Source: Actinomadura macra NBRC 14102
GTDB lineage: Bacteria; Actinomycetota; Actinomycetes; Streptosporangiales; Streptosporangiaceae
Length of the DNA: 64,000 bases
Direction: 5' to 3'
NCBI RefSeq assembly: GCF_001552215.1
Contig: NZ_BCQT01000010.1
Span: 646,298-710,297, forward strand
The notes below the pieces were generated by a model, which did no database searches, was not told the DNA's origin, and saw only the letters and a list, made by a program, of their open reading frames with translations. Position 1 is the first letter of the stretch, and the number at the start of each line of letters is the position of its first letter. Positions 1 through 8,149 of the stretch are shown piece by piece. Position numbers and translations under genes: made by a program.

Positions 1-285
1 GGCGGAGGAGTTGTCGATCACGACGGCGCCGGCGGCGGCGACCCTGGGCGCCAGCTCCCTGGACGAGGTCTTCCCCGCGGAGAACAGGACGATGTCGAGG
101 CCGGTGAAGTCGGCGGACGCGGCGTCCTCGACGGTGATGTCGGTGCCCTCATAGGGGAGCGTGCGGCCCGCGGAGCGGGCGGAGGCGAACAGCCGCAGCT
201 CGTCCAGCGGGAATCCGCGTTCGGCCAGGATGGTGCGCATGACGCTCCCGACCTGCCCGGTGGCCCCGACGATCCCGATCCTCAT
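1..285 (-). CDS. asd: aspartate-semialdehyde dehydrogenase, N-terminal part (cut by window edge)
   Basis: The first 95 residues are visible; the 3' part lies outside the window. The protein begins MRIGIVGATGQVGSVMR, the N-terminal Rossmann NADP-binding loop (GATGQVG, residues 7-13) of bacterial Asd. The later segments FSAGKTSS and VVIDNSSA match the conserved strands before the catalytic cysteine in this family. The enzyme reduces aspartyl phosphate to aspartate semialdehyde in the cytoplasm, for lysine, threonine, methionine and diaminopimelate synthesis. It sits 137 bp downstream of the minus-strand GTPase operon. The catalytic Cys and His are not in view, so the call rests on the N-terminus. 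Confidence 0.88.
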   Translation of the reverse strand, partial: MRIGIVGATGQVGSVMRTILAERGFPLDELRLFASARSAGRTLPYEGTDITVEDAASADFTGLDIVLFSAGKTSSRELAPRVAAAGAVVIDNSSA

Positions 286-422
286 GCCGCTCCCTTGGTT
301 GTTCGACCTGCACGGTGCTCGACCTGCACGTGACCTGCACCGACGAGTCTGCCCAGGTCTGTCCACGACGTCTAATCAATAACCCTTCGCATCGACTTTA
401 AGCGCTGCTGAACGCTCGGCCG

Positions 423-1373
423 TCACCCGGTCCAGCCGAGGGCGGCGCGGGCCCGCTCGTGCGCCTGGACGTGGTCGGCGAGGACGCGGGCGAGGATCTC
501 GTCGATCGCGTCGAGGCGTTCCCCGATGTCGGCCAGCTCACGGTCGGCGCGCTCCAGGCCCGTCTCCTTGGTCAGGGGCGGGGTGCCGTCGTTGAGGGCG
601 GCGAGGAGTTCGCGGTCGGCGTCGCGGTGGGCGCGGAGGGGGACGAGGACCTCGTCGTGGCGGGTGCGGAGGCTTTCGAAGCCCTGCGTGGCGGACGCGA
701 GCTCGGCGCGGGACGCCTCGATGCGCTCCTCGGCGCCGTCGAGCCGGCCGCGGAGTTCGGCCAGTTCGGCGTCGGCGGCGACGGCGTCCTCGACGGCGGC
801 GCGGACCTTCGGGTTCAGCAGGGCGAGCTGCTCGCGGGTCAGACGCAGCAGATTCCCCGCGCTCTCGGCGAGGACGCTTTCCGCCTCCTCGGCGGGGCGG
901 GTCACCGTGCCGTCGAACGCGGCGGCCTGGGCGCGCAGGGCCTCCACCTCGTCGGCGAGGGCGCGCAGGCGGCGGAGTTCGGCGACGCGGTCGCGGAGGC
1001 GGTCGTGCTCGGCGGCCTGCTCGGCCAGGTCCCGGCCGGCCTGGTCCAGCTCGTCCAGCGCGGCGCGGTCGGCGGCCAGCCGGTCCCGGGCGGCGGCCAG
1101 CTCCGTCTGCCGTTCCCGCAGGTGGTCGTGGACGGGCCGGCCGGGCGACGCCGCCTCCAGCAGGGCCGGGACGGCGCGGGCGATGGCGGTGAGGGGTTCG
1201 AGGGCGTCGTCCAGCGCCACGACGGTCTGGAAGGCGGCCACGTCGTCGCCGGGTCCGGCGGCGAGGGCGCGGGCGGACCAGTCCGCCGCGAGGCGCAGGG
1301 CGGTCAGCGCGGCGGCGGGGCCGTCGTCGGCGAGCGCGGCGGCGAGCGCGGCCTTGACGTCGTCGGTGGTCAT
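423..1373 (-). CDS. coiled-coil protein, last gene of the GTPase operon
   Basis: This 316-residue protein is rich in Ala, Glu, Arg and Leu, with long heptad-like stretches over about residues 85-180 and 200-260. There is no signal peptide, membrane segment, cysteine motif or enzymatic motif. Its ATG overlaps the stop of the Hsp70-like gene by 4 nt (1370-1373), so the two are probably translationally coupled. A structural or scaffold role is inferred from shape and position only. I do not recognise the family. The second coiled-coil gene of the operon (10724-12133) has similar composition but no convincing sequence match by eye. Confidence 0.8.
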   Translation of the reverse strand: MTTDDVKAALAAALADDGPAAALTALRLAADWSARALAAGPGDDVAAFQTVVALDDALEPLTAIARAVPALLEAASPGRPVHDHLRERQTELAAARDRLAADRAALDELDQAGRDLAEQAAEHDRLRDRVAELRRLRALADEVEALRAQAAAFDGTVTRPAEEAESVLAESAGNLLRLTREQLALLNPKVRAAVEDAVAADAELAELRGRLDGAEERIEASRAELASATQGFESLRTRHDEVLVPLRAHRDADRELLAALNDGTPPLTKETGLERADRELADIGERLDAIDEILARVLADHVQAHERARAALGWTG

Positions 1374-2602
1374 CGGGGCGGCTCCCTGTCCGGCGGGGGG
1401 TCGATCGGGTGGTGGCGGGCCGCGCCGCCGGCCGCCGGGGCGAGGACGAGCACGCCCGGGCAGGCGTGGGACGGGCGGAGCCCGACGCGGTACGGGCCGG
1501 GCGGCAGCTCCGGCAGGTGGACGGTCACCTCCCGCCCGTCCACCCGGACGCCGAACGGCGTGGGGGGACCGGAGACCTCCACCAGCACGGGGTAGCCGTC
1601 CTGGACGGCGAAGTCGACGGACGGGTCGAGCGGCACCTCCCGCACCTCCAGCAGCCCGTGCCTGATCCGGTGCAGGGGCAGGGACACGGTCGGTCGTGCG
1701 GGCTCGGCGACCGACAGGCCGCCGGAGGCGATCCGCAGGGCGCCCCGCACGGCGGCGGCCGGGCCGAGTACCAGGGGCGGGGCCGATGGGGACAGTTCGT
1801 CCAGCAGCACCCGGCTCACCAGGGGGAACACCCCGAACCGGCCCGCGACCGCGATGGTCGCGGGGGCCGTGGAGCCGGAGAGCGCCCGGGTGACGACGTC
1901 CTTCAGGGCCGTGGCGGTGGAGGAGAAGGCGGTGATGAGCGTTCCGGCGGTGAGGTCGGTGTCACCGATCCGGTAGACGGGTGCGTCCCGGTAGCGGGGG
2001 TGGGTCCAGGCGCGCGGCAGGACGACCGCGGCGCGGCGGCCGTGTCGCGTCCTGGCGCCGTCGAACAGGGCGGGGAAGCCCACGGCGGGGGGCGGGCCCG
2101 TGTAGGTCGCGGCGACGGCGGAGTCGAAGGCGTGCCCGCCGCCCTCGGCGACCGCGACGGACGTCACGCGCAGGGTGCGGCCGTCGGCGGTGCAGAGCGC
2201 GGAGGAGACCATCCGGGCACCGAGATCGCAGACCAGCACGGGACCCGCTTCCGGCCGGTCGGGCGCGCGGTGCAGTGCTTCGGCGGCGACGCAGGCGGCC
2301 TGGCTCAGCCAGGTGACGCGCGGCCAGCCCAGCTCCTCCAGGACGGTCCGGCGCAGCCGCTCGTAGGCGCGGGCGCCCTCGGCCGTCCCGTCCAGCCACG
2401 ACTCGGGGACCGTCACCGTCATCCCGGAGATCGCGCCCGGGGCCTTCTCCCGCCCTTCCACCAGCAGCTTGGACAGGAAGACCGCGAGGTCCGCGCCGGG
2501 CGTCGGACGGGAGGCGACGACCGGGGCGCCGCCGGGTCCCGACAGCGCCAGCCTCGTCGCCGCCGACCCGACGTCCAGCGCGACCGCCACCCATCCGGTC
2601 AT
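1370..2602 (-). CDS. Hsp70/actin-fold ATPase-like protein
   Basis: This 410-residue protein starts MTGWVAVALDVGSAATRLAL. That is the phosphate-1 loop of the Hsp70/actin/FtsA superfamily (DVGSAATRLAL, residues 9-19). A second phosphate-loop-like segment, VCDLGARMVSSAL, lies near residue 150, and an adenosine-loop-like segment, IAVAGRFG, lies near residue 265. It is shorter than DnaK (over 600 aa) and lacks a recognisable peptide-binding domain. The C-terminal 120 residues look like a beta-rich appendage. The start overlaps the upstream stop (ATGA, 2599-2602); an in-frame extension further upstream is GC-rich read-through. Its role in the operon is probably nucleotide-dependent regulation, by inference. 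Confidence 0.78.
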   Translation of the reverse strand: MTGWVAVALDVGSAATRLALSGPGGAPVVASRPTPGADLAVFLSKLLVEGREKAPGAISGMTVTVPESWLDGTAEGARAYERLRRTVLEELGWPRVTWLSQAACVAAEALHRAPDRPEAGPVLVCDLGARMVSSALCTADGRTLRVTSVAVAEGGGHAFDSAVAATYTGPPPAVGFPALFDGARTRHGRRAAVVLPRAWTHPRYRDAPVYRIGDTDLTAGTLITAFSSTATALKDVVTRALSGSTAPATIAVAGRFGVFPLVSRVLLDELSPSAPPLVLGPAAAVRGALRIASGGLSVAEPARPTVSLPLHRIRHGLLEVREVPLDPSVDFAVQDGYPVLVEVSGPPTPFGVRVDGREVTVHLPELPPGPYRVGLRPSHACPGVLVLAPAAGGAARHHPIDPPPDREPPR

Positions 2603-5235
2603 CCGTCGTCCGACCTGCGCCGGCGGCCGAACCGGCCGCCGCGGCTCTGCTTGGCGACCCGGTCGACGGTCGACTTGATCTCCTCGATCCGGGTGCGGAC
2701 CCGCTCGGTCGGCTCCCATGTCTCGCGTCCCACCGTCTCCAGCAGCTTCAGCTGGTGCTCGACCTCCTGGGTGGCGAACTCGGCGAGGACCTCCCGGAAC
2801 TCGGCGGCGACGTCGCCGCCGAGCGCGCCCGCGACGATCGCCTCGGCCATGTGGAGCCCGTGCCGGTCGGCCTGCGTCTGGTCGTAGCGGTGGGCGATGG
2901 CGTCCTCGACGCGCCGCATCACCAGGTACGCCTCCCCGGCGGTGAGCGGGCGGCCCGCGTCGACCACCGCCTTGAGCGCGGTGGGCGCGCTCGACCAGGT
3001 CTCCGTCGCGGCCCGCACGTAGAAGTCGGCGACCTCGTCGATCGCGGCGTCCGGCGAGAGGTGGCCCGCCACGCCGGAAGCCGCCCCGACCGGAACCGGG
3101 GCCGGCGACGCCATCCGCGGCGCGGGGGCGCCCGCCGTCGCCGGGACGGGCTGGTAGGCGGCCTGGTTGTCGCGCAGCCCCCGGCGGAGATCACCGAACG
3201 CGGGACGGGCCACCAGCTCGGGGTCGGGCGGCTCGGGGTCGAGCACCCAGATCAGCGGCGTCCAGTCCTGGGGGCCCTGCGCCAGCAGGGCCCGGACCAG
3301 GTTGATGACCCCGTCGGCGCGGTCGGGGCTGCCCGCCCACGGGCGCTGCCGCAGCGCCGTGGTCAGCTCGTTCACCAGCGTCGTCCCGAGACGGCTCTGC
3401 CGGGGACGGTTCCCCCAGGCCCACAGGAGCCCGTTCTGGTACTTGCCCGAGTCGGCGCGGCCCAGCGCTTCTTCGAGGAAGCGGGGGGACGAGCCGACCA
3501 TCATCAGCAGGGCGTCGGACGCGCCCCGGCCGCCGGGGTCGTCGGTCTGTAGCTCCGCCATCGTCGCGGTGACGAAGTCGCGGGCGGACGGGGACACCTC
3601 CGCGCGCTCCCCGAGCCAGCCGATCAGGGCGCGCAGCACGAGATCCAGGCGGCCGAGCCGTCCCGCGACCCGGACCAGCGCCGACGCCCATTCGGGCTGC
3701 CCGTCCGCCAGGCCGCGGAACACCACGCCGTTGACCTCGCGTCCGGCCAGCAGCTCGGTGAACGGCGGCAGCATGTCGCGCAGCCGGCCGCTGAGCCAGC
3801 CGGCCCAGGCGGCGGTCCGGTCCCGGCCGCGGTGCTCGGAGGCCAGCAGCGCGGCCGCGAGCGCGTGGTCGTGGTCCAGCTCGACGAGCAGCTGCGACCC
3901 GCTCCAGGACGGGTCGGACGGGTCCACATGGTCGCGGATCAGCTCGGCGGCCAGCGCGCGCGCCGCGCGGGACGAGCGGCCGCCATCCCCGCGCCGCACC
4001 AGGCTGGACAGGAACGGGTCGGCGAAGCGGCGGCGCGCGGCGAACGTGGCGTACCGGGAGACCCGCCCGTCGGGGTCCTCCCGCCACAGCAGCCCGGCGG
4101 CGGCCTCGGCCAGCGCCTCGGTCAGCTCGGTGCCGCCGGTCGCGGCGGCCTGGTCCCAGCGCTGCTCGACCAGCGGCAGGTCGTCGGGCTGCCCGTCGCG
4201 GATCAGGCAGGCCAGCACGCGGCTCTGGTCGGCGGGACCGATCTCCTGGAGCCGGGGGCCGCGCAGCAGCCTGCGCGCCTCGCCCGCGGCACCGGGGCTG
4301 TTCGTGGCGGCGCGCCGTGCGACCTCACGCGGCCACTCCACGTCCGCGAGGCGCCGCAGCGCGTGCCCTGGTTCGCCGAAGTCGCGTGGCTCGCCGCCCG
4401 CCGCGAGGTAGCCGACGAGCCAGGACAGGTCCCGGTTGCGGCGCAGCAGCTCGTTCAGCAGCCGCAGGTAGTCCTGCGCCGTCTGGGACAGCTGTGCGGC
4501 CTCCGCCGGGCCCCGCCAGCTCACCTCGCGGGCGCCGTCGCGGGCGCGCCGGGTGAACGCCAGCCGGATCTTGTCGGCGGAGCCGGTCGCCCAGGTCGCG
4601 CCGGTGAAGTCGGCCCGGTACCCGTACGGGAGCAGCGCCGCCACCGCGTCCAGGAACGCCAGCCGGTCCTGGAGGGACGCCTCGCCCGCGTGGACGACGT
4701 CGACCCGTCCGTCCAGCAGCAGCGCCGCCGTCCGCATGACCTTGCCCCGGTCGAACCGGGCGATGTCGCGGGCCAGGTCGGCGGGCGAGTACTCCGGCGG
4801 GACGAGCGTGACCCGCCCGCCGGACGCGCCGCCGTGCTCGCCGCCCGGCTCGCCGTCCATCGGCAGGTCGAGCCGCAGCAGTTCGCGGTAGAGCGCCCCG
4901 TAGGAGACGGGCGCGGCCTCCACCTCCTGGTAAGGAACGCAGATGTACTTGGTGAAGGCGACCGGGCGGCCGGAGCCGTCCCGGTGCTCGGTCCAGTCCT
5001 CGATGGACATGCCGAGATAGCGGTCGGGCGCCTCGCCGACCCAGCTGATCGTCACCCAGGGCAGCGCGCCCTCGCCCGTCCGGTGCGCGGGCGGGGTGCC
5101 GAGCCCGTAGCGGCGCAGGATGCGGCCGAACCCGGCCTGGGTGAACGGTTCGCGGCTGCTGTTCAGGACCCCGTAGTCGTCGCTGCTGCCGGGCCGCTTG
5201 CCGAACAGCGCCCAGCCCGCGGTCACCTGGACCAT
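2599..5235 (-). CDS. large GTPase-associated protein (GAP1-like)
   Basis: This 878-residue protein begins MVQVTAGWALFGKRPGSSDD. The N-terminal 150 residues (WVGEAPDRYLG, then FTKYICVPYQEVEAAPVSY) match my memory of the GAP1 N-terminal domain of GTPase-associated proteins. A middle alpha-helical region (residues 250-560) contains repeated Leu/Ala-rich helices. A charged C-terminal domain ends in a basic RGGRFGRRRR tail. It overlaps the GTPase gene by 13 nt (5223-5235), and the pair is expected to work together. The start is the ATG at 5235; the frame stays open upstream but then only reads antisense-like Arg/Pro-rich sequence. Its role as partner or regulator of the GTPase comes from family knowledge, not direct evidence. 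Confidence 0.72.
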   Translation of the reverse strand: MVQVTAGWALFGKRPGSSDDYGVLNSSREPFTQAGFGRILRRYGLGTPPAHRTGEGALPWVTISWVGEAPDRYLGMSIEDWTEHRDGSGRPVAFTKYICVPYQEVEAAPVSYGALYRELLRLDLPMDGEPGGEHGGASGGRVTLVPPEYSPADLARDIARFDRGKVMRTAALLLDGRVDVVHAGEASLQDRLAFLDAVAALLPYGYRADFTGATWATGSADKIRLAFTRRARDGAREVSWRGPAEAAQLSQTAQDYLRLLNELLRRNRDLSWLVGYLAAGGEPRDFGEPGHALRRLADVEWPREVARRAATNSPGAAGEARRLLRGPRLQEIGPADQSRVLACLIRDGQPDDLPLVEQRWDQAAATGGTELTEALAEAAAGLLWREDPDGRVSRYATFAARRRFADPFLSSLVRRGDGGRSSRAARALAAELIRDHVDPSDPSWSGSQLLVELDHDHALAAALLASEHRGRDRTAAWAGWLSGRLRDMLPPFTELLAGREVNGVVFRGLADGQPEWASALVRVAGRLGRLDLVLRALIGWLGERAEVSPSARDFVTATMAELQTDDPGGRGASDALLMMVGSSPRFLEEALGRADSGKYQNGLLWAWGNRPRQSRLGTTLVNELTTALRQRPWAGSPDRADGVINLVRALLAQGPQDWTPLIWVLDPEPPDPELVARPAFGDLRRGLRDNQAAYQPVPATAGAPAPRMASPAPVPVGAASGVAGHLSPDAAIDEVADFYVRAATETWSSAPTALKAVVDAGRPLTAGEAYLVMRRVEDAIAHRYDQTQADRHGLHMAEAIVAGALGGDVAAEFREVLAEFATQEVEHQLKLLETVGRETWEPTERVRTRIEEIKSTVDRVAKQSRGGRFGRRRRSDDG

Positions 5236-6308
5236 GGCGGCATCTCCCGGCCGAGCCACAGCACCGGCTCCACCACGTTGATCGGCCACACCTTGCCGCG
5301 GATCTCCACGCTGCCGTCGGCGCTCTTGCTGATGTTCCAGTAGTCGCTCTCGGTGAACCGGTCGGCCTCGCCCAGGTAGAACCCCACGGCGGACGTCGCG
5401 AAATAGCGCACCCGGTCGGGGTGGAAGTACTTCTGGATGCTGCCGAGCACCAGGTCGGCGTTGCCGACCTTGGAGTTGCGGCACAGCTCGGCGAAGAAGT
5501 GTCCCGCGGAGTCCTCGCGGACCCGCGGCAGCATCTGCGGGGTGTCGTCGTAGGTGAGGTAGCCGCCGACGCGGGCCTGCCGGTACACCTCCGGCGCGTC
5601 GAACTTCGTGACGCAGACGGCCAGGTGCTGCGGCAGCTTCGCGTCCGCCGAGCCCCGCTCGCGGAACACCCGCCGTGACAGCTTCAGCAGCGTCCGCTGG
5701 AAGTAGCTGTAGGAGTCGCCCTTGCGCCGCTCGCGGGTCGGGTCGAAGAGGTAGACGATCCCGTCGCATCCCGCGAGATGCTCGATGATCTGCTCTTCGT
5801 CGACCTCGGTGTGCTGCTCCTCCTGCTCGTCCCCGAACCCGAGGTTGTCGCCGCCCGACGCCATCGCCTCCCCCGGGACGGCCTTGCTCGCGAACACCCG
5901 GCCGGGCGAGTCCAGCAGGTCGATGTTGAACTCCAGCGGCACGACGTCGAACTTCTTGCCGAACCGTTTCCCGGTCGGGAGCGTCGTGGACCCCCGCAAC
6001 GTCCAGCTCAGCGCGTTGGAGAGTTTCGTCGCGGCGGGGAACTGGCGGTGCTGGGTCAGCATGCCGGTCTGGGTGTCGAGGAAGTCGTTGGACTCCTCGT
6101 TCACGCCGTACAGCATCCAGTCCCCGGCGCTGCGCAGCACCGCCACCTGGAGCGCGGCGAGGAAGGTGGTCTTGCCGCTCTCCGGCGCGCCCCACAGCCC
6201 GATGCGGCGCATCTCCCGCTTGGGTTGGGCGATGTTCGGGTTCTGCGGTGCCTGCGGCCCGGGGGCCGCGTTCTGCGGCGGCGGGGAGAACTGCGATGGA
6301 TTGGTCAC
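5223..6308 (-). CDS. TRAFAC-type P-loop GTPase (double-GTPase 2-like)
   Basis: This 361-residue protein has a Pro/Gln-rich N-terminal 30 residues followed by a P-loop GTPase domain. The Walker A/G1 motif is GAPESGKTT (residues 40-48), G3 is DSPG (133-136), and the G4-like motif is TKFD (234-237). A switch-like insertion rich in Asp/Glu/Gln lies at residues 150-175. G4 deviates from NKxD but keeps the Lys and Asp. The start is a GTG overlapping the upstream stop (GTGA, 6305-6308). It belongs to the operon with the GAP1-like, Hsp70-like and AAA+ proteins. No membrane segment is visible. The DO-GTPase2 label is from memory of that family and needs a profile search. Confidence 0.82.
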   Translation of the reverse strand: MTNPSQFSPPPQNAAPGPQAPQNPNIAQPKREMRRIGLWGAPESGKTTFLAALQVAVLRSAGDWMLYGVNEESNDFLDTQTGMLTQHRQFPAATKLSNALSWTLRGSTTLPTGKRFGKKFDVVPLEFNIDLLDSPGRVFASKAVPGEAMASGGDNLGFGDEQEEQHTEVDEEQIIEHLAGCDGIVYLFDPTRERRKGDSYSYFQRTLLKLSRRVFRERGSADAKLPQHLAVCVTKFDAPEVYRQARVGGYLTYDDTPQMLPRVREDSAGHFFAELCRNSKVGNADLVLGSIQKYFHPDRVRYFATSAVGFYLGEADRFTESDYWNISKSADGSVEIRGKVWPINVVEPVLWLGREMPPWSR

Positions 6309-8149
6309 CAGGCACCTCGTTCTAGATCGGCCAGGGGAAGGTTGAGTGTCTGCGGCGCGGACGGGAGCAGGCCGAGCCCCACCCCGAGCCGTCTGGCGTC
6401 GATGTCGTCCAGTTCGTGGAGCCCCGCCGCGGCGAGGCCGTCCCAGGCGGGATGGTCGCGGAACGCCAGGTCGTGGTACCCGTCGCTGTCCAGGACCGTG
6501 GCGCAGGCGACGCCTGCGCGGACGATGCCGGCCAGCGCGGCCTGCCAGCTCCGCTCGAACTGGCAGGGCAGGACGTCGTCGTCGCCCTGGATCGGCGGGT
6601 GCGGCGGACGGCCGCCCACCGTCAGCAGCACCGTCCGGGGCGGCGGGTGGCCGAAGGCGGGGGCACGGGTGCCGGCGAGGCGCTCGGCGATCTCGTGCAG
6701 GGCGTCCTCCACCGGCGCCGCCTCCGGGTACTCGATCGCGCTGGGCCGGAGCCGCGACAGCGCCTCGACGGCGTTCGCGGGTGTGCCGAGCCAGCCGCCG
6801 AGGACCGGCTTGCGCTTCTCCTTGCCGCGCCCGTAGGCGTGGTCGCGGTACCCGAGTACCGCCACCCGGATCAGGCCGGTATCGGTGCCTGCGCCGGTAC
6901 CCGGGCCGATCCCGGGATAGGTCGCGTCCAGGACCGACACCAGCCCGCGCAGCAGGTCCAGCCGGCGGCGGACCAGCTCGTCCACGCCGCCCAGCTCGAC
7001 CGCGCAGATCAGGTCGACGGGCTCGGTGAGGATCTCCAGCCGCTCGGGCAGCCCGTCCAGCAGCTCCGGCAGCCGCTCGGTGACCGGACGCAACCCCGGG
7101 GGCTCGGTGATCTGCACCCGGCCCGGCCCGTCCAGCACCACCTCGACGTCGGCGGGCAGCGGGGCCGCGCCCGCCGCCAGCAGCGTCCAGTGGCCGGCGC
7201 TCGCGGCGACGGCGGCCAGGACGGTCGCGCCGGCGTCACCGGGCGGCCGGGCCAGCGACACCGCGCGCCGCGTCCCGGCGGGGGTACCCGCGGGGAACAG
7301 CGGGATCAGCCGGGGCCGGAGGCGGCGGGTGCCCGGCTCGACCTCGGCGGCCAGCAGCCCCACATCGTGCCGCGCGGGCTGCGCGGCGACCAGCGGGCCG
7401 AGCAGGTCGCGCGCGCTCGCCCCTCCGGCGGGCACGACCGTGGCCTTCGGGTAGCGCTTGCGCAGGATCCGCGCCGCCCGGTCGGGGACGGGCCAGCCGA
7501 GTTCCCGGTGCACGAGGAGGACCTCGTCGCCCGGTTCGTCCAGGCGCTGTGGGAGGGCGTCCCGCAGCGACCGCCAGAGCAGGTCGCGGTCGAGTTCGGC
7601 GAACCCGCCCGCGAGCTGGAACCGCCGCTCGCCGGCGTCGCTGGACAGGATCGGCACCGCCGTCTCCCACGGGACGGTCTCCGCCGAGTCGTGCCCGCGC
7701 GGGATCGCCAGCTCGTCCAGCTCGACGCGGATCACCGTCAGGGCATGGTCCGCGCTGACCTCGGCGACGACCAGCCCGCGGCCGGGCTGCATCCGGTCCA
7801 GCGCCTTCGCAAGGGCGACTTGGAGCGGCGCGTCCGACATGGGCGGCGCGTCCACGGTCCGCCTCGCCTGTGCCCACTCCTGCGGGCTGGGCGTCCCGCC
7901 GCGCACGTGCGCGTGGTCGGTGAAACCCGCGCGGACGACCGCCAGCAGGTCCCGCTCGCGGCGCGCGGCGGCGAGCCGCTCCTCGAAGTCGCGGCGCGCG
8001 TCCGGGGCGGGCGCGCCGAGCCGCCATTCGCCGTGCAGCGGCCACCGGCACTCCGCGCACCGCGCCTCCTCGTGCGCGATGGGGCACCCGCATACCGGGC
8101 ACCCGGGCCGTACCCTCCCCACCTCGGGGGCCCCGTCAGCGGCCGGCAT
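6305..8149 (-). CDS. zinc-ribbon protein with C-terminal VWA-like region
   Basis: This 614-residue protein has a four-cysteine zinc ribbon at the N-terminus (CPVC then CAEC, residues about 18-33). The middle region is Arg/Leu/Ala-rich without a recognised motif. A C-terminal Rossmann-like region from about residue 380 (ICAVELGGVDELVRRRLDLL) resembles a von Willebrand A domain, but the canonical DxSxS metal site is not intact. The gene lies between the tandem-AAA+ gene, which it overlaps by 14 nt (8136-8149), and the GTPase gene. It may be a substrate adaptor of the AAA+ or GTPase component; that is inference. Confidence 0.7.
   Translation of the reverse strand: MPAADGAPEVGRVRPGCPVCGCPIAHEEARCAECRWPLHGEWRLGAPAPDARRDFEERLAAARRERDLLAVVRAGFTDHAHVRGGTPSPQEWAQARRTVDAPPMSDAPLQVALAKALDRMQPGRGLVVAEVSADHALTVIRVELDELAIPRGHDSAETVPWETAVPILSSDAGERRFQLAGGFAELDRDLLWRSLRDALPQRLDEPGDEVLLVHRELGWPVPDRAARILRKRYPKATVVPAGGASARDLLGPLVAAQPARHDVGLLAAEVEPGTRRLRPRLIPLFPAGTPAGTRRAVSLARPPGDAGATVLAAVAASAGHWTLLAAGAAPLPADVEVVLDGPGRVQITEPPGLRPVTERLPELLDGLPERLEILTEPVDLICAVELGGVDELVRRRLDLLRGLVSVLDATYPGIGPGTGAGTDTGLIRVAVLGYRDHAYGRGKEKRKPVLGGWLGTPANAVEALSRLRPSAIEYPEAAPVEDALHEIAERLAGTRAPAFGHPPPRTVLLTVGGRPPHPPIQGDDDVLPCQFERSWQAALAGIVRAGVACATVLDSDGYHDLAFRDHPAWDGLAAAGLHELDDIDARRLGVGLGLLPSAPQTLNLPLADLERGAW

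Noticed and set aside
2603..2719. 5' extension of the Hsp70-like frame
   Set aside because: The ATG at 2602 begins the phosphate-1 strand directly and overlaps the upstream stop by 4 nt, as elsewhere in the operon.
5236..6315. 5' extension of the GAP1-like frame
   Set aside because: It is Arg/Pro-rich antiphase sequence lying over the GTPase gene, whose P-loop and G-motifs are intact in the other frame.
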